NCBI GenBank assembly: GCA_902762795.1
Contig: CACWPM010000018.1
Location: 62,001 to 126,000 of the forward strand
Length of the DNA stretch: 64,000 nt
Reading direction: 5' to 3'
Source of the DNA: Fibrobacter succinogenes
GTDB lineage: Bacteria; Fibrobacterota; Fibrobacteria; Fibrobacterales; Fibrobacteraceae
Shown here piece by piece: positions 1 through 8,024 of the stretch; position 1 is the first letter of the stretch; every line of letters begins with the position of its first letter. The notes under the pieces are model-generated. The model had not been told where the DNA came from, did not search any database, and saw only the letters and a program-made list of their open reading frames with translations. Both the position numbers and the translations under genes were made by a program.

Positions 1-132
1 GGAACAATCGACAATCTAGATTCTAATCAAGATTTAAAGACGAGCAACTCTACGCAGTGCCCTCATTCATGGTACGTTGATTTTGATAATTTATCCAACA
101 AACCTCAACTCGACATAAAAATGGCACAGTAA
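1..132 (+). CDS. 3' end of an unidentified gene (partial)
   Basis: A reading frame is open from the first base to a TAA at 130-132, giving 43 residues that end in DIKMAQ. It stops 14 bases before the next start and lies on the same strand, so it is probably the tail of the gene before the U32-like protein. The tail is polar (PHSWYVDFDNLSNKPQ) and has no membrane segment. I do not recognise a family. A chance open frame of this length is possible. Confidence 0.4.
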   Translation, partial: GTIDNLDSNQDLKTSNSTQCPHSWYVDFDNLSNKPQLDIKMAQ

Positions 133-146
133 AATCGAGAAGCGAA

Positions 147-1118
147 ATGAAAATCTACTACCACCTTCCCGGGCTATTTGAATTTTACGACTTGTACAAG
201 GCGTTTTTGCCGCTATTCCGCGAGCACCGGGAATATTTTTACGACTGGTGCGAAATCGGTTCTATTTACGGAGCGCCAAACGACTGCATCTGGGGCGGAG
301 GCCGCGTAGGCTTCGGGGATGCAGAGTCGCGGAAAGTTGCGGAACTCATGAAGGAATATGGAATTTCAGCGAGGCTCACATTCAGCAATTCATTGATCCG
401 CAAAGAACATCTTGATGATAAAAAGTGCAATAAACTGTGCGAAATGTTCGAAAGCGGCGCTGTTTCCAATGCAGGCAAGATGCACGCAATTCAAGATGCC
501 GACAAGAGTCGCGAGAATCCCGACACAAAGGAAATGTACACGGTTCAAAACGGCGTCATCGTTCATTCCGACCTGTTGCTGAATTACATCAAAACAAAAT
601 ACCCCGGTTATTACTTCGTCTCTTCAACAACGAAAGTCATCACAGATTTTGAGCAGTTCAAAGCAGAGCTGGACCGCGATGAATTCCGCTATGTCGTTCC
701 CGATTTCAGACTCAACAAGCAATTCGACAAATTGAACGCACTCTCGAGCGCACAAAAGCAAAAGGTCGAATTCCTGTGCAATGAATGTTGTTGGTTCGGC
801 TGCTACGATCGCAAAAAATGCTACGAGAACGTAAGCCAGAAAAGCCTTGGCGAGAACAGCGAAGACCACATCTGCGTCTCGCCCATGGCCCAAAGGGGTT
901 ACCGCTTTTCCGACGCGATGAAAAACCCCGGCTTTATAGGAATTGAGGACATTCAAGACATCTACACCCCCGCAGGATTCCGCCATTTCAAAATCGAAGG
1001 CCGCAGCCTCGGCAGTGCCCTCATTTTAGAATTTCTACTTTATTACATGACCAAGCCCGAGCACCAGATTAAAATCCGTGAGGAAATTTATCTGGACAGC
1101 TCATTAGATTTATTTTAA
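147..1118 (+). CDS. U32-peptidase-like Fe-S protein of unknown function
   Basis: 323 residues, soluble, no signal peptide. The C-terminal FKIEGR motif (residues 281-286) is typical of the U32 peptidase-like family (UbiU/UbiV, RlhA, TrhP, YegQ). A cysteine cluster at C211, C214, C215, C219, C225 with a further C243 resembles the four-Cys [4Fe-4S] site that U32 members carry in the middle to C-terminal part. U32 members act in O2-independent hydroxylations of RNA or ubiquinone precursors; the substrate here cannot be read from the sequence. It is followed after 11 bases by a small membrane protein, and after a terminator-like region by two radical SAM genes. The family placement rests on motifs only and the N-terminal part is not familiar. 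Confidence 0.6.
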   Translation: MKIYYHLPGLFEFYDLYKAFLPLFREHREYFYDWCEIGSIYGAPNDCIWGGGRVGFGDAESRKVAELMKEYGISARLTFSNSLIRKEHLDDKKCNKLCEMFESGAVSNAGKMHAIQDADKSRENPDTKEMYTVQNGVIVHSDLLLNYIKTKYPGYYFVSSTTKVITDFEQFKAELDRDEFRYVVPDFRLNKQFDKLNALSSAQKQKVEFLCNECCWFGCYDRKKCYENVSQKSLGENSEDHICVSPMAQRGYRFSDAMKNPGFIGIEDIQDIYTPAGFRHFKIEGRSLGSALILEFLLYYMTKPEHQIKIREEIYLDSSLDLF

Positions 1119-1129
1119 ACGGAGAACTT

Positions 1130-1429
1130 ATGAATTCTACTTTAATGGCAGCAATCATAATAATCACGTTATCTTCGTTTATCATAGCCAAGATTCTAAA
1201 AAAATTTGCAAAGAAAGCGTCTCCCTATTTGCTGTTTGCCATCGCAGATATCATCATCGGGCTTTTAATCTTAGGCTTCTCCATCTACGATTTCAATACC
1301 GCCGAAGGAGAATTCGCAGGAATCTTAGGCGAATTGGCTTTGCTGATTGGAGAGCCGATTGTCATTGTCCTTTTAATTATAGATGCCATTGCATGGTACA
1401 CATCACGAAAAGAAACAAAGAACCGTTAA
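1130..1429 (+). CDS. Small integral membrane protein, unknown
   Basis: 99 residues with about three hydrophobic segments (residues 4-22, 33-53 and 70-90) and a basic C-terminus (SRKETKNR). A GGAG ribosome binding site sits 7 bases before the ATG and the gene begins 11 bases after the U32-like gene, so the two are very likely cotranscribed. No family is recognised. By context it may anchor or partner the Fe-S protein, but that is only inference. Confidence 0.7.
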   Translation: MNSTLMAAIIIITLSSFIIAKILKKFAKKASPYLLFAIADIIIGLLILGFSIYDFNTAEGEFAGILGELALLIGEPIVIVLLIIDAIAWYTSRKETKNR

Positions 1430-1451
1430 AAGTTTCAAGCAAACAAACATT

Positions 1452-1535
1452 TTAAGATAAAAATTGAGCTTATCTTAACAGTAATACGCAGAAAACGATC
1501 TTACAGGACATGTTTTTCTCCTGTAAAATTTTATA
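1452..1535 (+). terminator. Two consecutive hairpins ending the U32-like operon
   Basis: A perfect 9-bp stem (1452-1460 with 1470-1478) is followed by an 8-bp stem (1501-1508 with 1519-1526) and then AAATTTTAT. Together they probably end transcription of 147-1429 before the radical SAM genes. The promoter of the radical SAM unit must lie in or just after this region. Confidence 0.55.
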
Positions 1536-1565
1536 TAATATGACATATAACAAAAATTGAGAATC

Positions 1566-2468
1566 ATGAAAACGTCGTCCTTTTTATACCTTGCCAAATT
1601 CTGGCTAAAAACAGTTCTTTTCAAGAAAAAAGATCCCATCCTTGGTTCAGTAATCATAACAGACCGATGCAATTTGAAATGCAAGCACTGTTCCGTAAAT
1701 AACATTACCTCTATAATGCATCCATATTCCCAAATTCAAAAAGAAATGCAGACTTTATACGATATGGGTGCAAGAATACTTTTTATTTATGGAGGAGAGC
1801 CGTTCTTATGGAAAGACGGCAATTTGACAATTAGGGATTTGGTCATTGAAGCCAAAAGAATGGGCTTCATTCTTGTAAACATCGTTACGAACGGAACTTT
1901 TCCCATTAATTTGCCAGAAGCCGACTTGATTTTAGTCAGCCTTGACGGCGATAGGGAACGACATAACGCCATCAGAGGCAATACGTTCGACACCATCATG
2001 GAAAACGTCAACAAAGCCACATCCGACAACATTTGTTTTTACATGGCAATTAATCAAATCAACAAAGATGCCGTGAGTGAAGTGTGCAAAATTACAAAGG
2101 AGACGAATCACGTTAAAGCGGTTTCATTCAATTTCCATACGCCCTACCCCGACACAAGGAAACTTCTTCTAACAAGCGAAGAGAAAAAATCCGTTTGTGC
2201 TACAATCTCGAAATTGATGGATGAAGGGGCTCCAATATTGAATCTCAAAAGTGCGTTTCCTTACCTCGTCAACAACAGCTTCCCCACACCTTGCTACCAG
2301 AGTGTGATAATTGAAAATGGCAAAATTTCAGTATGCGGAAGGTGCATTGACGAACCGGGCCTTTGCGACGAATGCGGTTATTTCTTTGTCGCAGAATATA
2401 CGCTCCTTTTCAAAGGGAATTTAAAGATTACCTTTGAAACATTAAAGACCTATTTAAAGTTTATATAA
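1566..2468 (+). CDS. Radical SAM protein with C-terminal extra cysteines
   Basis: 300 residues from the ATG at 1566; an upstream TTG at 1557 is possible but less likely. The CNLKCKHC motif (C35, C39, C42) binds the SAM [4Fe-4S] cluster, and IYGGEPF matches the GGEP motif of the superfamily. Five more cysteines near the C-terminus (C243, C257, C260, C267, C270) could bind an auxiliary cluster, as in SPASM/Twitch enzymes that modify peptides or proteins. A HemN-like radical SAM gene follows after 18 bases, so they form one unit. No precursor peptide gene was recognised nearby. The reaction is unknown. Confidence 0.85.
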   Translation: MKTSSFLYLAKFWLKTVLFKKKDPILGSVIITDRCNLKCKHCSVNNITSIMHPYSQIQKEMQTLYDMGARILFIYGGEPFLWKDGNLTIRDLVIEAKRMGFILVNIVTNGTFPINLPEADLILVSLDGDRERHNAIRGNTFDTIMENVNKATSDNICFYMAINQINKDAVSEVCKITKETNHVKAVSFNFHTPYPDTRKLLLTSEEKKSVCATISKLMDEGAPILNLKSAFPYLVNNSFPTPCYQSVIIENGKISVCGRCIDEPGLCDECGYFFVAEYTLLFKGNLKITFETLKTYLKFI

Positions 2469-2486
2469 AATAGAGAGTTCCATTAG

Positions 2487-3740
2487 ATGAGTTTAATTAC
2501 CACTTTTACAAGGTCGTGGCTTACCCGTTCCATCAAGCCGTTTTTATTCCAGAACAAATACGACAATATCCTTCCGTTTGCGGAATGCGAAAATCTAGGG
2601 CTCTACGTCCACATTCCTTTTTGCAAAAGCATTTGCAATTTTTGTCCATACTGCAAAACAGTTTACAACAAAGAAAAATGCGACAACTACATCGAAGCAC
2701 TCATAAAAGAAATCCATAAAGTCGGCGCTCAATACAATGGAAAAAAAGAAACGACCAGCTTGTATTTTGGAGGCGGTACACCTGCTTTAATAGCAAATAG
2801 AATCGGCGAAATCATCGAAGCGATCAATGAGCATTTCATCATCACAGAAGGAATCGGCGTTGAACTACATCCGGACAACGTGAACGTGGAAACGCTACAA
2901 ATGCTCAAAACGGCAGGCATTACAAAAATCAGCATCGGCATTCAATCTTTTCAAGAGAAATACCAAACCATACTCGGGCGAAAGCTTGTTGACGTAAACA
3001 AATTAAAAGAGGCATTACAGGCTATCGAATTCGAAACCGTTTCCATGGATTTTATATTCGCCCTCCCCAACCAGACCTACGAAGACATCAAAGCAGACAT
3101 AGATACAGCATTTGCAAGCGGAGCAAACCATGTAGCCATTTATCCGTTCATCGATTTTTCATTCACCAAAAGCAAAGTGAAGGCAATGAGCAAAAAGCAA
3201 AAAAAAGAATTGCTAGACCAAGTAACCGCATACTTTAAACAAAAAGGCTATCATCGTAGTTCCATATGGACTTTTTCGAACAAAGCAGATGCAAAATATT
3301 CCTCCATGACACGCGACAATTTCCTCGGCTTCGGATGTTCCGCCACCTCGCTGTTTAAAAAACAATTCAAGATAAACACGTTCTCTGTCGAAGAATACTG
3401 CAAGCGGATGGAACACGATGAATTGCCGACATCTCTGACTATCAGGTTTACGCCACGGCAGCGGATGGTGTATTACCTATTCTGGACTCTTTACAGCATG
3501 AATCTGGACGAAAAGAAATTCGAAAAATTCTTTGGAGTATCGCTAAGGAAAATGTACGGCTTTGAATTTTGGCTAGCTCAAAAACTAGGATTCTTGACAA
3601 AGGAAAACGGAATTTACTCCGTCACAACGAAAGGTGCATTTTATTACCATTACTACGAACAGTTCTATACTCTTTCGTACATCGACAAGATGTGGGGCAT
3701 CATGCGGAAAGAAGCGTTTCCCAAACGTATCGAATTTTGA
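2487..3740 (+). CDS. HemN/HemW-like radical SAM enzyme
   Basis: 417 residues. YVHIPFCKSICNFC is the hallmark of the coproporphyrinogen III oxidase-like branch; cysteines at 46, 50 and 53 form the cluster site and C56 may take part. GGGTP (95-99) and SIGIQSF follow in the expected order, and a HemN_C-like region fills the last third. Members include HemN (anaerobic heme synthesis), HemW (heme chaperone), radical methyltransferases and the heme-opening ChuW/HutW. The pairing with another radical SAM gene and no heme genes argues against a plain housekeeping HemN. The substrate is undetermined. Confidence 0.85.
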   Translation: MSLITTFTRSWLTRSIKPFLFQNKYDNILPFAECENLGLYVHIPFCKSICNFCPYCKTVYNKEKCDNYIEALIKEIHKVGAQYNGKKETTSLYFGGGTPALIANRIGEIIEAINEHFIITEGIGVELHPDNVNVETLQMLKTAGITKISIGIQSFQEKYQTILGRKLVDVNKLKEALQAIEFETVSMDFIFALPNQTYEDIKADIDTAFASGANHVAIYPFIDFSFTKSKVKAMSKKQKKELLDQVTAYFKQKGYHRSSIWTFSNKADAKYSSMTRDNFLGFGCSATSLFKKQFKINTFSVEEYCKRMEHDELPTSLTIRFTPRQRMVYYLFWTLYSMNLDEKKFEKFFGVSLRKMYGFEFWLAQKLGFLTKENGIYSVTTKGAFYYHYYEQFYTLSYIDKMWGIMRKEAFPKRIEF

Positions 3741-3887
3741 GCGGGAATACGAACGTAGTCCATAAGCTGAAAACAGCTTCGTGCATTCGCCAAATAATAT
3801 ATCCATCAAGGCATTTTTATTTTTTTCAATAAAACGATACACTTTCGTTTAAATTAAGTATATTGTTCATATAAAGGAAAGATATTT

Positions 3888-4574
3888 ATGTGCGATTGCA
3901 AAGAGACTTTATATGAAGAAGAAATAAAAATAACAAAAAAATGTGCAGAAGCATGGTTAAAAAGGATTCGTAATTTTGCAGGTTTCTTGGGAATGATACT
4001 TCCTTGGATTGCACTAGTCGGTGTCACAATCGTAGCAAAAGCCAATCCGGATTCCATTCCGAGCGATTTTTGGGAAACGCTTTCTATTTCGGCGACATAT
4101 TATTTAACACCTGTATTACCAGGCATTTTAACAACAGCAGCGGTTGTTTTAATCTGTTATAAGGGCTACGACAAAAAAGATGAAATCATAACAACCTTAT
4201 CGGGTATATTCGGATTGATGATTGTTATTTTCCCTTGTGAATGCTCACTCGCATCAGGTTCTGTTGGATTTTTCCAGTTGCCGGTAAGTATTTCAGACAA
4301 AATCCACTGTACCGTAGCTGTTCTATTTTTTTTACTTTTAGCATTCAATAGCATGTTCCTATTCACACTTGGCGAGAGCAATACCAAGCAGAAAAAGATT
4401 AGAAACGTTATTTACAAAGTATGTGGAATAGGAATGTTTTCAACTTTACCTCTATTAATTTTACCCATCAATTTTCCAGCAAAAATATTCGTCATCGAAG
4501 CAATTGCACTTTCATTTTTCGGTGTAAGTTGGCTCGTAAAAGGTCAATTTTTCGGATTACTGTCAGATAAATAG
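3888..4574 (+). CDS. Polytopic membrane protein, unknown
   Basis: 228 residues with about six hydrophobic segments after a charged, Cys-containing N-terminus (MCDCKE). AAAGGAAAG upstream of the ATG at 3888 is a good ribosome binding site. It is separated from the radical SAM pair by about 150 bases that hold an A+T-rich promoter-like stretch, so it may have its own promoter. No family is recognised. It precedes an ICMT-like methyltransferase by 74 bases on the same strand. Confidence 0.7.
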   Translation: MCDCKETLYEEEIKITKKCAEAWLKRIRNFAGFLGMILPWIALVGVTIVAKANPDSIPSDFWETLSISATYYLTPVLPGILTTAAVVLICYKGYDKKDEIITTLSGIFGLMIVIFPCECSLASGSVGFFQLPVSISDKIHCTVAVLFFLLLAFNSMFLFTLGESNTKQKKIRNVIYKVCGIGMFSTLPLLILPINFPAKIFVIEAIALSFFGVSWLVKGQFFGLLSDK

Positions 4575-4647
4575 ATTTTATCGCAAAAAGGTATCAACCT
4601 TGTCGTTAATGCAATTATTTTTTAAATTAAAAGTATTGGAGGTTTAA

Positions 4648-5139
4648 ATGAAGGGATTTAATTTATTCGGTTATCTTTTAGGCTTACTTGTTTTCGTCAT
4701 CGGCATACCAGCATTGATGTGGCTAGCATCTGGGCGGCCATGGACTTACATTCAGGAATCCACAACTTTGTGCTTGATTGCAATTCTACTTGCAGTCATC
4801 GGGCTCACCCTCAGCATCTACACCATTATCTATATGCGCATTGTCGGCAAAGGAAACCCGTTTGACGCTTACAACCACGAAGTGGCTCCGCGCACCAAGC
4901 ACTTGATGACGGGCGGTCCATATCAATTATGCCGCAACCCGATGCTCATGGGCATCTACATTTTTGATGTGGGTGTTTTAATTTGGTTGTGGTCTGCAGC
5001 AGCGATAATAGTTGCACTCATCGAAGTTGTCCTGCTTACCTTACAAGTCCGCAGTGAAGAACAACGCCTAGAACGCGATTTCGGTCAGGAATATCTCGAC
5101 TACAAGAAAAAAGTCGGAAGATACATTCGGTTCTTCTAA
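4648..5139 (+). CDS. Isoprenylcysteine carboxyl methyltransferase (ICMT/PEMT) family protein
   Basis: 163 residues with four to five membrane segments. The C-terminal half has the ICMT/PEMT signature: LMTGGPYQLCRNPMLMG, then EEQRLERDFGQEYLDYKK and a short basic end. Such enzymes transfer a methyl group from SAM to small membrane-associated acceptors; bacterial substrates are mostly unknown. TTGGAGG precedes the ATG. A strong bidirectional hairpin follows, ending the forward-strand run that began with the radical SAM genes. Confidence 0.85.
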   Translation: MKGFNLFGYLLGLLVFVIGIPALMWLASGRPWTYIQESTTLCLIAILLAVIGLTLSIYTIIYMRIVGKGNPFDAYNHEVAPRTKHLMTGGPYQLCRNPMLMGIYIFDVGVLIWLWSAAAIIVALIEVVLLTLQVRSEEQRLERDFGQEYLDYKKKVGRYIRFF

Positions 5140-5151
5140 AGTTATCTTTAA

Positions 5152-5190
5152 AAACAAAAATCGCCCTGCACCAAAAATGCAGGGCATTTT
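5152..5190. terminator. Bidirectional terminator
   Basis: A perfect 8-bp stem GCCCTGCA/TGCAGGGC (5163-5170 with 5178-5185) has an A run on the left and a T run on the right. It serves both converging genes (4648-5139 and 5213-5794). Confidence 0.85.
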
Positions 5191-5212
5191 CACATTCCGA
5201 TTTTGTCAAAAC

Positions 5213-5794
5213 CTAGAAGGCAAACGCAAGCGCAACGCCACCCTGCGGAGTCGGGACAACCTTCACCTGCAAGCTTGTTTCATAGCCAAGGCTCTTATTG
5301 TAAATTTCGATAGCAGATTCAACATAATTGTTCGAAAAATGCGCAAGCAAGAATGCAATGCCTACAGCACCCAGTCCACCTAAAGTAAGCGGTTGGCCAA
5401 TATTGCTCCGGCCATCGATCCATGCGACAATGCCATAGCCGACGGCAGCGCCGCCTGCAGAGGCAAGCAACAAAGCAGGATAGTAAAAGACCTTCGAAGT
5501 ACTTAATTCGCTAGCGGCCTCTGGATTCGTCTTCAGCAGAGCAAGAGCGGCTTCCGGAGTCGCTTGAGAATCTCCGATATACCATTTTTTTTCAACATGT
5601 GAAACTTTTTTATTGACAGGCTGGGAATACACAGAATTATCGTTAGATTCCAAAGGGCTAGGATTCGCGACATTATCCTCTCTAGGCGCAGTTTCTATAG
5701 GAGTTGCGTCTTTAGGCGGATACTGGTCCCAAACACTTTGAGCAAAAGCCATACCCGTAAGCACAAGCGTTACGGCCAATAAATTTTTAAACAT
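5213..5794 (-). CDS. Exported protein with two C-terminal membrane segments, unknown
   Basis: 193 residues from the ATG at 5794, chosen because AAGGAG lies 6 bases upstream. A signal peptide ends near AFAQS. A Pro/Asn/Ser-rich stretch follows, then two hydrophobic segments (around YYPALLLASAGGAAVGYG and the GQPLTLGGLGAVGIAFLL region) and an Ala/Val-rich end. No family is recognised. It lies 40 bases downstream of priA on the same strand and may be read from the priA transcript as well. Confidence 0.7.
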   Translation of the reverse strand: MFKNLLAVTLVLTGMAFAQSVWDQYPPKDATPIETAPREDNVANPSPLESNDNSVYSQPVNKKVSHVEKKWYIGDSQATPEAALALLKTNPEAASELSTSKVFYYPALLLASAGGAAVGYGIVAWIDGRSNIGQPLTLGGLGAVGIAFLLAHFSNNYVESAIEIYNKSLGYETSLQVKVVPTPQGGVALAFAF

Positions 5795-5834
5795 AAAATC
5801 TCCTTTTTTATTTAGGAGCAATTTTAGAAAAAAA

Positions 5835-7892
5835 TTATTCTAGATCGACTTTAATTTCCACACCAGGAACCCAATTTTTTGCAGAATTTAAAATTGGCGC
5901 AAGCACTTTGCGTACCACCAAAAGATTTTGGGTTTTTACATAAAGTTTCACCCAAAATACATTCTGCACTTTAGGAACAAATGCATCAACAGGTCCAAGA
6001 ACCGTCATCGAAGATTCTTTTCGCAAAATACTTTCAAGGCGATTCACTGTATCGCGAAGCAAGTTTTCATCGCGCGAGCCGCAACTGATTTCGACAAGTT
6101 TGCAAAAAGGCGGGTAAAAAGCCATCTTTCGATTTGAAGTTTCCAGATCGGCAAAGCCTTCAAAATCATGACGAATAGCAAACTGCATCACAGGCTCTGT
6201 CGGATTGAGAGTCTGGATGAACACGCGGCCTCTACTCCCGACGCGGCCCGCACGTCCAGCAGTCTGGCTTAAAAGCTGATACAACCTTTCCGAAGATCGG
6301 AAATCGGGAATGCCGAGACCAGAATCGGCGCCGACAATACCAACAAGCTTTACGCCCGGAAAATCGTGGCCCTTCGCGACCATCTGCGTTCCGAGCAAAA
6401 TATTATATTCGCGATTTCTGAACGATGTCAAAATTTTTTCAACAGCACCCACGTTCTGCGTTGTATCGCGATCCATGCGGATTACTTTGGCATCGGCAAT
6501 CCACTCCAAAATTTCTTCTTCGAGTTTTTCAATCGCGCCGCCGACAAATTCATAAGTTTCAGCACCACACGATGAACATGTCATATCTATAGGATACAAC
6601 GTCCCACAATAATGGCACATCAATGCATGATACTGTTTATGATACACGAGCGGGATATGGCAATGTTTGCAGTAAAGAGTTTCGCCGCATTTAGAACAAA
6701 CTCTAATCTTCGAGTAACCGCGGCGATTCATGAGAATAATAGCCTGGTCACCGCCAGCAATGCAGTCCGAGAGTGCTTCACGCAAAGAAGGCGACATAAG
6801 CACGCCCTTCTGTTGGCGCACTTTGCCCATATCGACAACCGTCACTTCAGGAAGAGGAGCCGCAGTCGCCCGATTCTTGAGAGTCAGCAGTTTGAGGTTT
6901 CCTGTCTTCGCATTGCGGAATGTTTCGAGGCAGGGCGTTGCAGAACCGAGCACGACAAGAGCCCCATGCTTTTGCGCCAAGTGAAAAGCCAGGTCACGCG
7001 TATGGTAACGCGGAGCCGGATCCTGTTGTTTAAAAGACGAATCATGTTCTTCGTCCAAAATAACGACATCAAATTCAAACGGCGAAAGAATTGCACTGCG
7101 CGTTCCTAGGACAACCTTCGCAGAACCATCAAGCACAGCTAAATAACCCGCACGCTTTTGCGAAGCGGACAAAGCCGAATGCAGCACCACCACAGGAACA
7201 TTCAAGTACTCTTCAAATCGAGACGCTGTCTGCGGAGTAAGCCCAATTTCAGGCACAAGAATAAGCACACGCTTACCCCGTTTGAGCGCTTCACGCACTA
7301 ATTCCTGATAAACTCTCGTTTTTCCGCTGCCGGTCACACCATGCAATAGCGATCCACGAAAGCCAATTTTGTCCAAATCGTCCACAAGACTGGCTAGCGC
7401 CGTCCCCTGTTCGTCTGTCAAGGGGGGCAAGTTCGAACAGACCTCCATTTCGAGTTCATCCGGTAAAGCCTCGCCCCGTGGTTCAGTGTTTTTTTGGGCA
7501 ACCAGCGCATCAAGATACTTATCAAAATCAGCAGGCCAAAATACGTTCAAAGCACGCATAGGCGTGCTTACATAATACTTAGCAACCCATTCCAACGATT
7601 CCATATAACGTTCGGAAAAGACATAACCCGACTCGTGCGGGCACGCATATCGAACATCAAAATCCGGTTTTTCACAATGGACCCGACTCACCAAGGCGAG
7701 CGTTGGCTTACGGTGCGCAAGCTGCACCCAGACGACACTTCCCCGCCCAATATTGACGTTTTCCGGCACCCCGTAAGTAAAAACCGAAGGGGCCAAAGGG
7801 ATATAGACCTCGCAAAATCGTGACAAAAACGCTGCGTTACAGCGTTCCTTGACAATTTCTGGAGCCATAGTCTTGGGAATTCTTTTAGCCAC
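5835..7892 (-). CDS. priA: Primosomal protein N' (replication restart helicase PriA)
   Basis: 685 residues. In order: the N-terminal 3'-DNA-binding domain, Walker A GVTGSGKT (185-192), DEEH box (280-283), GSATP motif, then eight cysteines in CxxC pairs (399-442) that bind two zinc ions, and helicase lobe 2 with QTAGRAGR. PriA recognises stalled forks and reloads the replicative helicase. The start may be GTG 7892 or ATG 7868 (MAPEIVK); neither has a strong ribosome binding site. It is divergent from the DUF349 gene, sharing a 132-base promoter region. Confidence 0.97.
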   Translation of the reverse strand: MAKRIPKTMAPEIVKERCNAAFLSRFCEVYIPLAPSVFTYGVPENVNIGRGSVVWVQLAHRKPTLALVSRVHCEKPDFDVRYACPHESGYVFSERYMESLEWVAKYYVSTPMRALNVFWPADFDKYLDALVAQKNTEPRGEALPDELEMEVCSNLPPLTDEQGTALASLVDDLDKIGFRGSLLHGVTGSGKTRVYQELVREALKRGKRVLILVPEIGLTPQTASRFEEYLNVPVVVLHSALSASQKRAGYLAVLDGSAKVVLGTRSAILSPFEFDVVILDEEHDSSFKQQDPAPRYHTRDLAFHLAQKHGALVVLGSATPCLETFRNAKTGNLKLLTLKNRATAAPLPEVTVVDMGKVRQQKGVLMSPSLREALSDCIAGGDQAIILMNRRGYSKIRVCSKCGETLYCKHCHIPLVYHKQYHALMCHYCGTLYPIDMTCSSCGAETYEFVGGAIEKLEEEILEWIADAKVIRMDRDTTQNVGAVEKILTSFRNREYNILLGTQMVAKGHDFPGVKLVGIVGADSGLGIPDFRSSERLYQLLSQTAGRAGRVGSRGRVFIQTLNPTEPVMQFAIRHDFEGFADLETSNRKMAFYPPFCKLVEISCGSRDENLLRDTVNRLESILRKESSMTVLGPVDAFVPKVQNVFWVKLYVKTQNLLVVRKVLAPILNSAKNWVPGVEIKVDLE

Positions 7893-8024
7893 GGGGGCAA
7901 AGATAGTTATTGATACAACCTTAAATGGGCATAAATTTGCTTAAAATTTCCTGACTGCAAGTTTTTTTTAGTTAGATTATGCTATACGGAGCTGTGAAAG
8001 CCTCGCCTACCTATTGGAGATATT

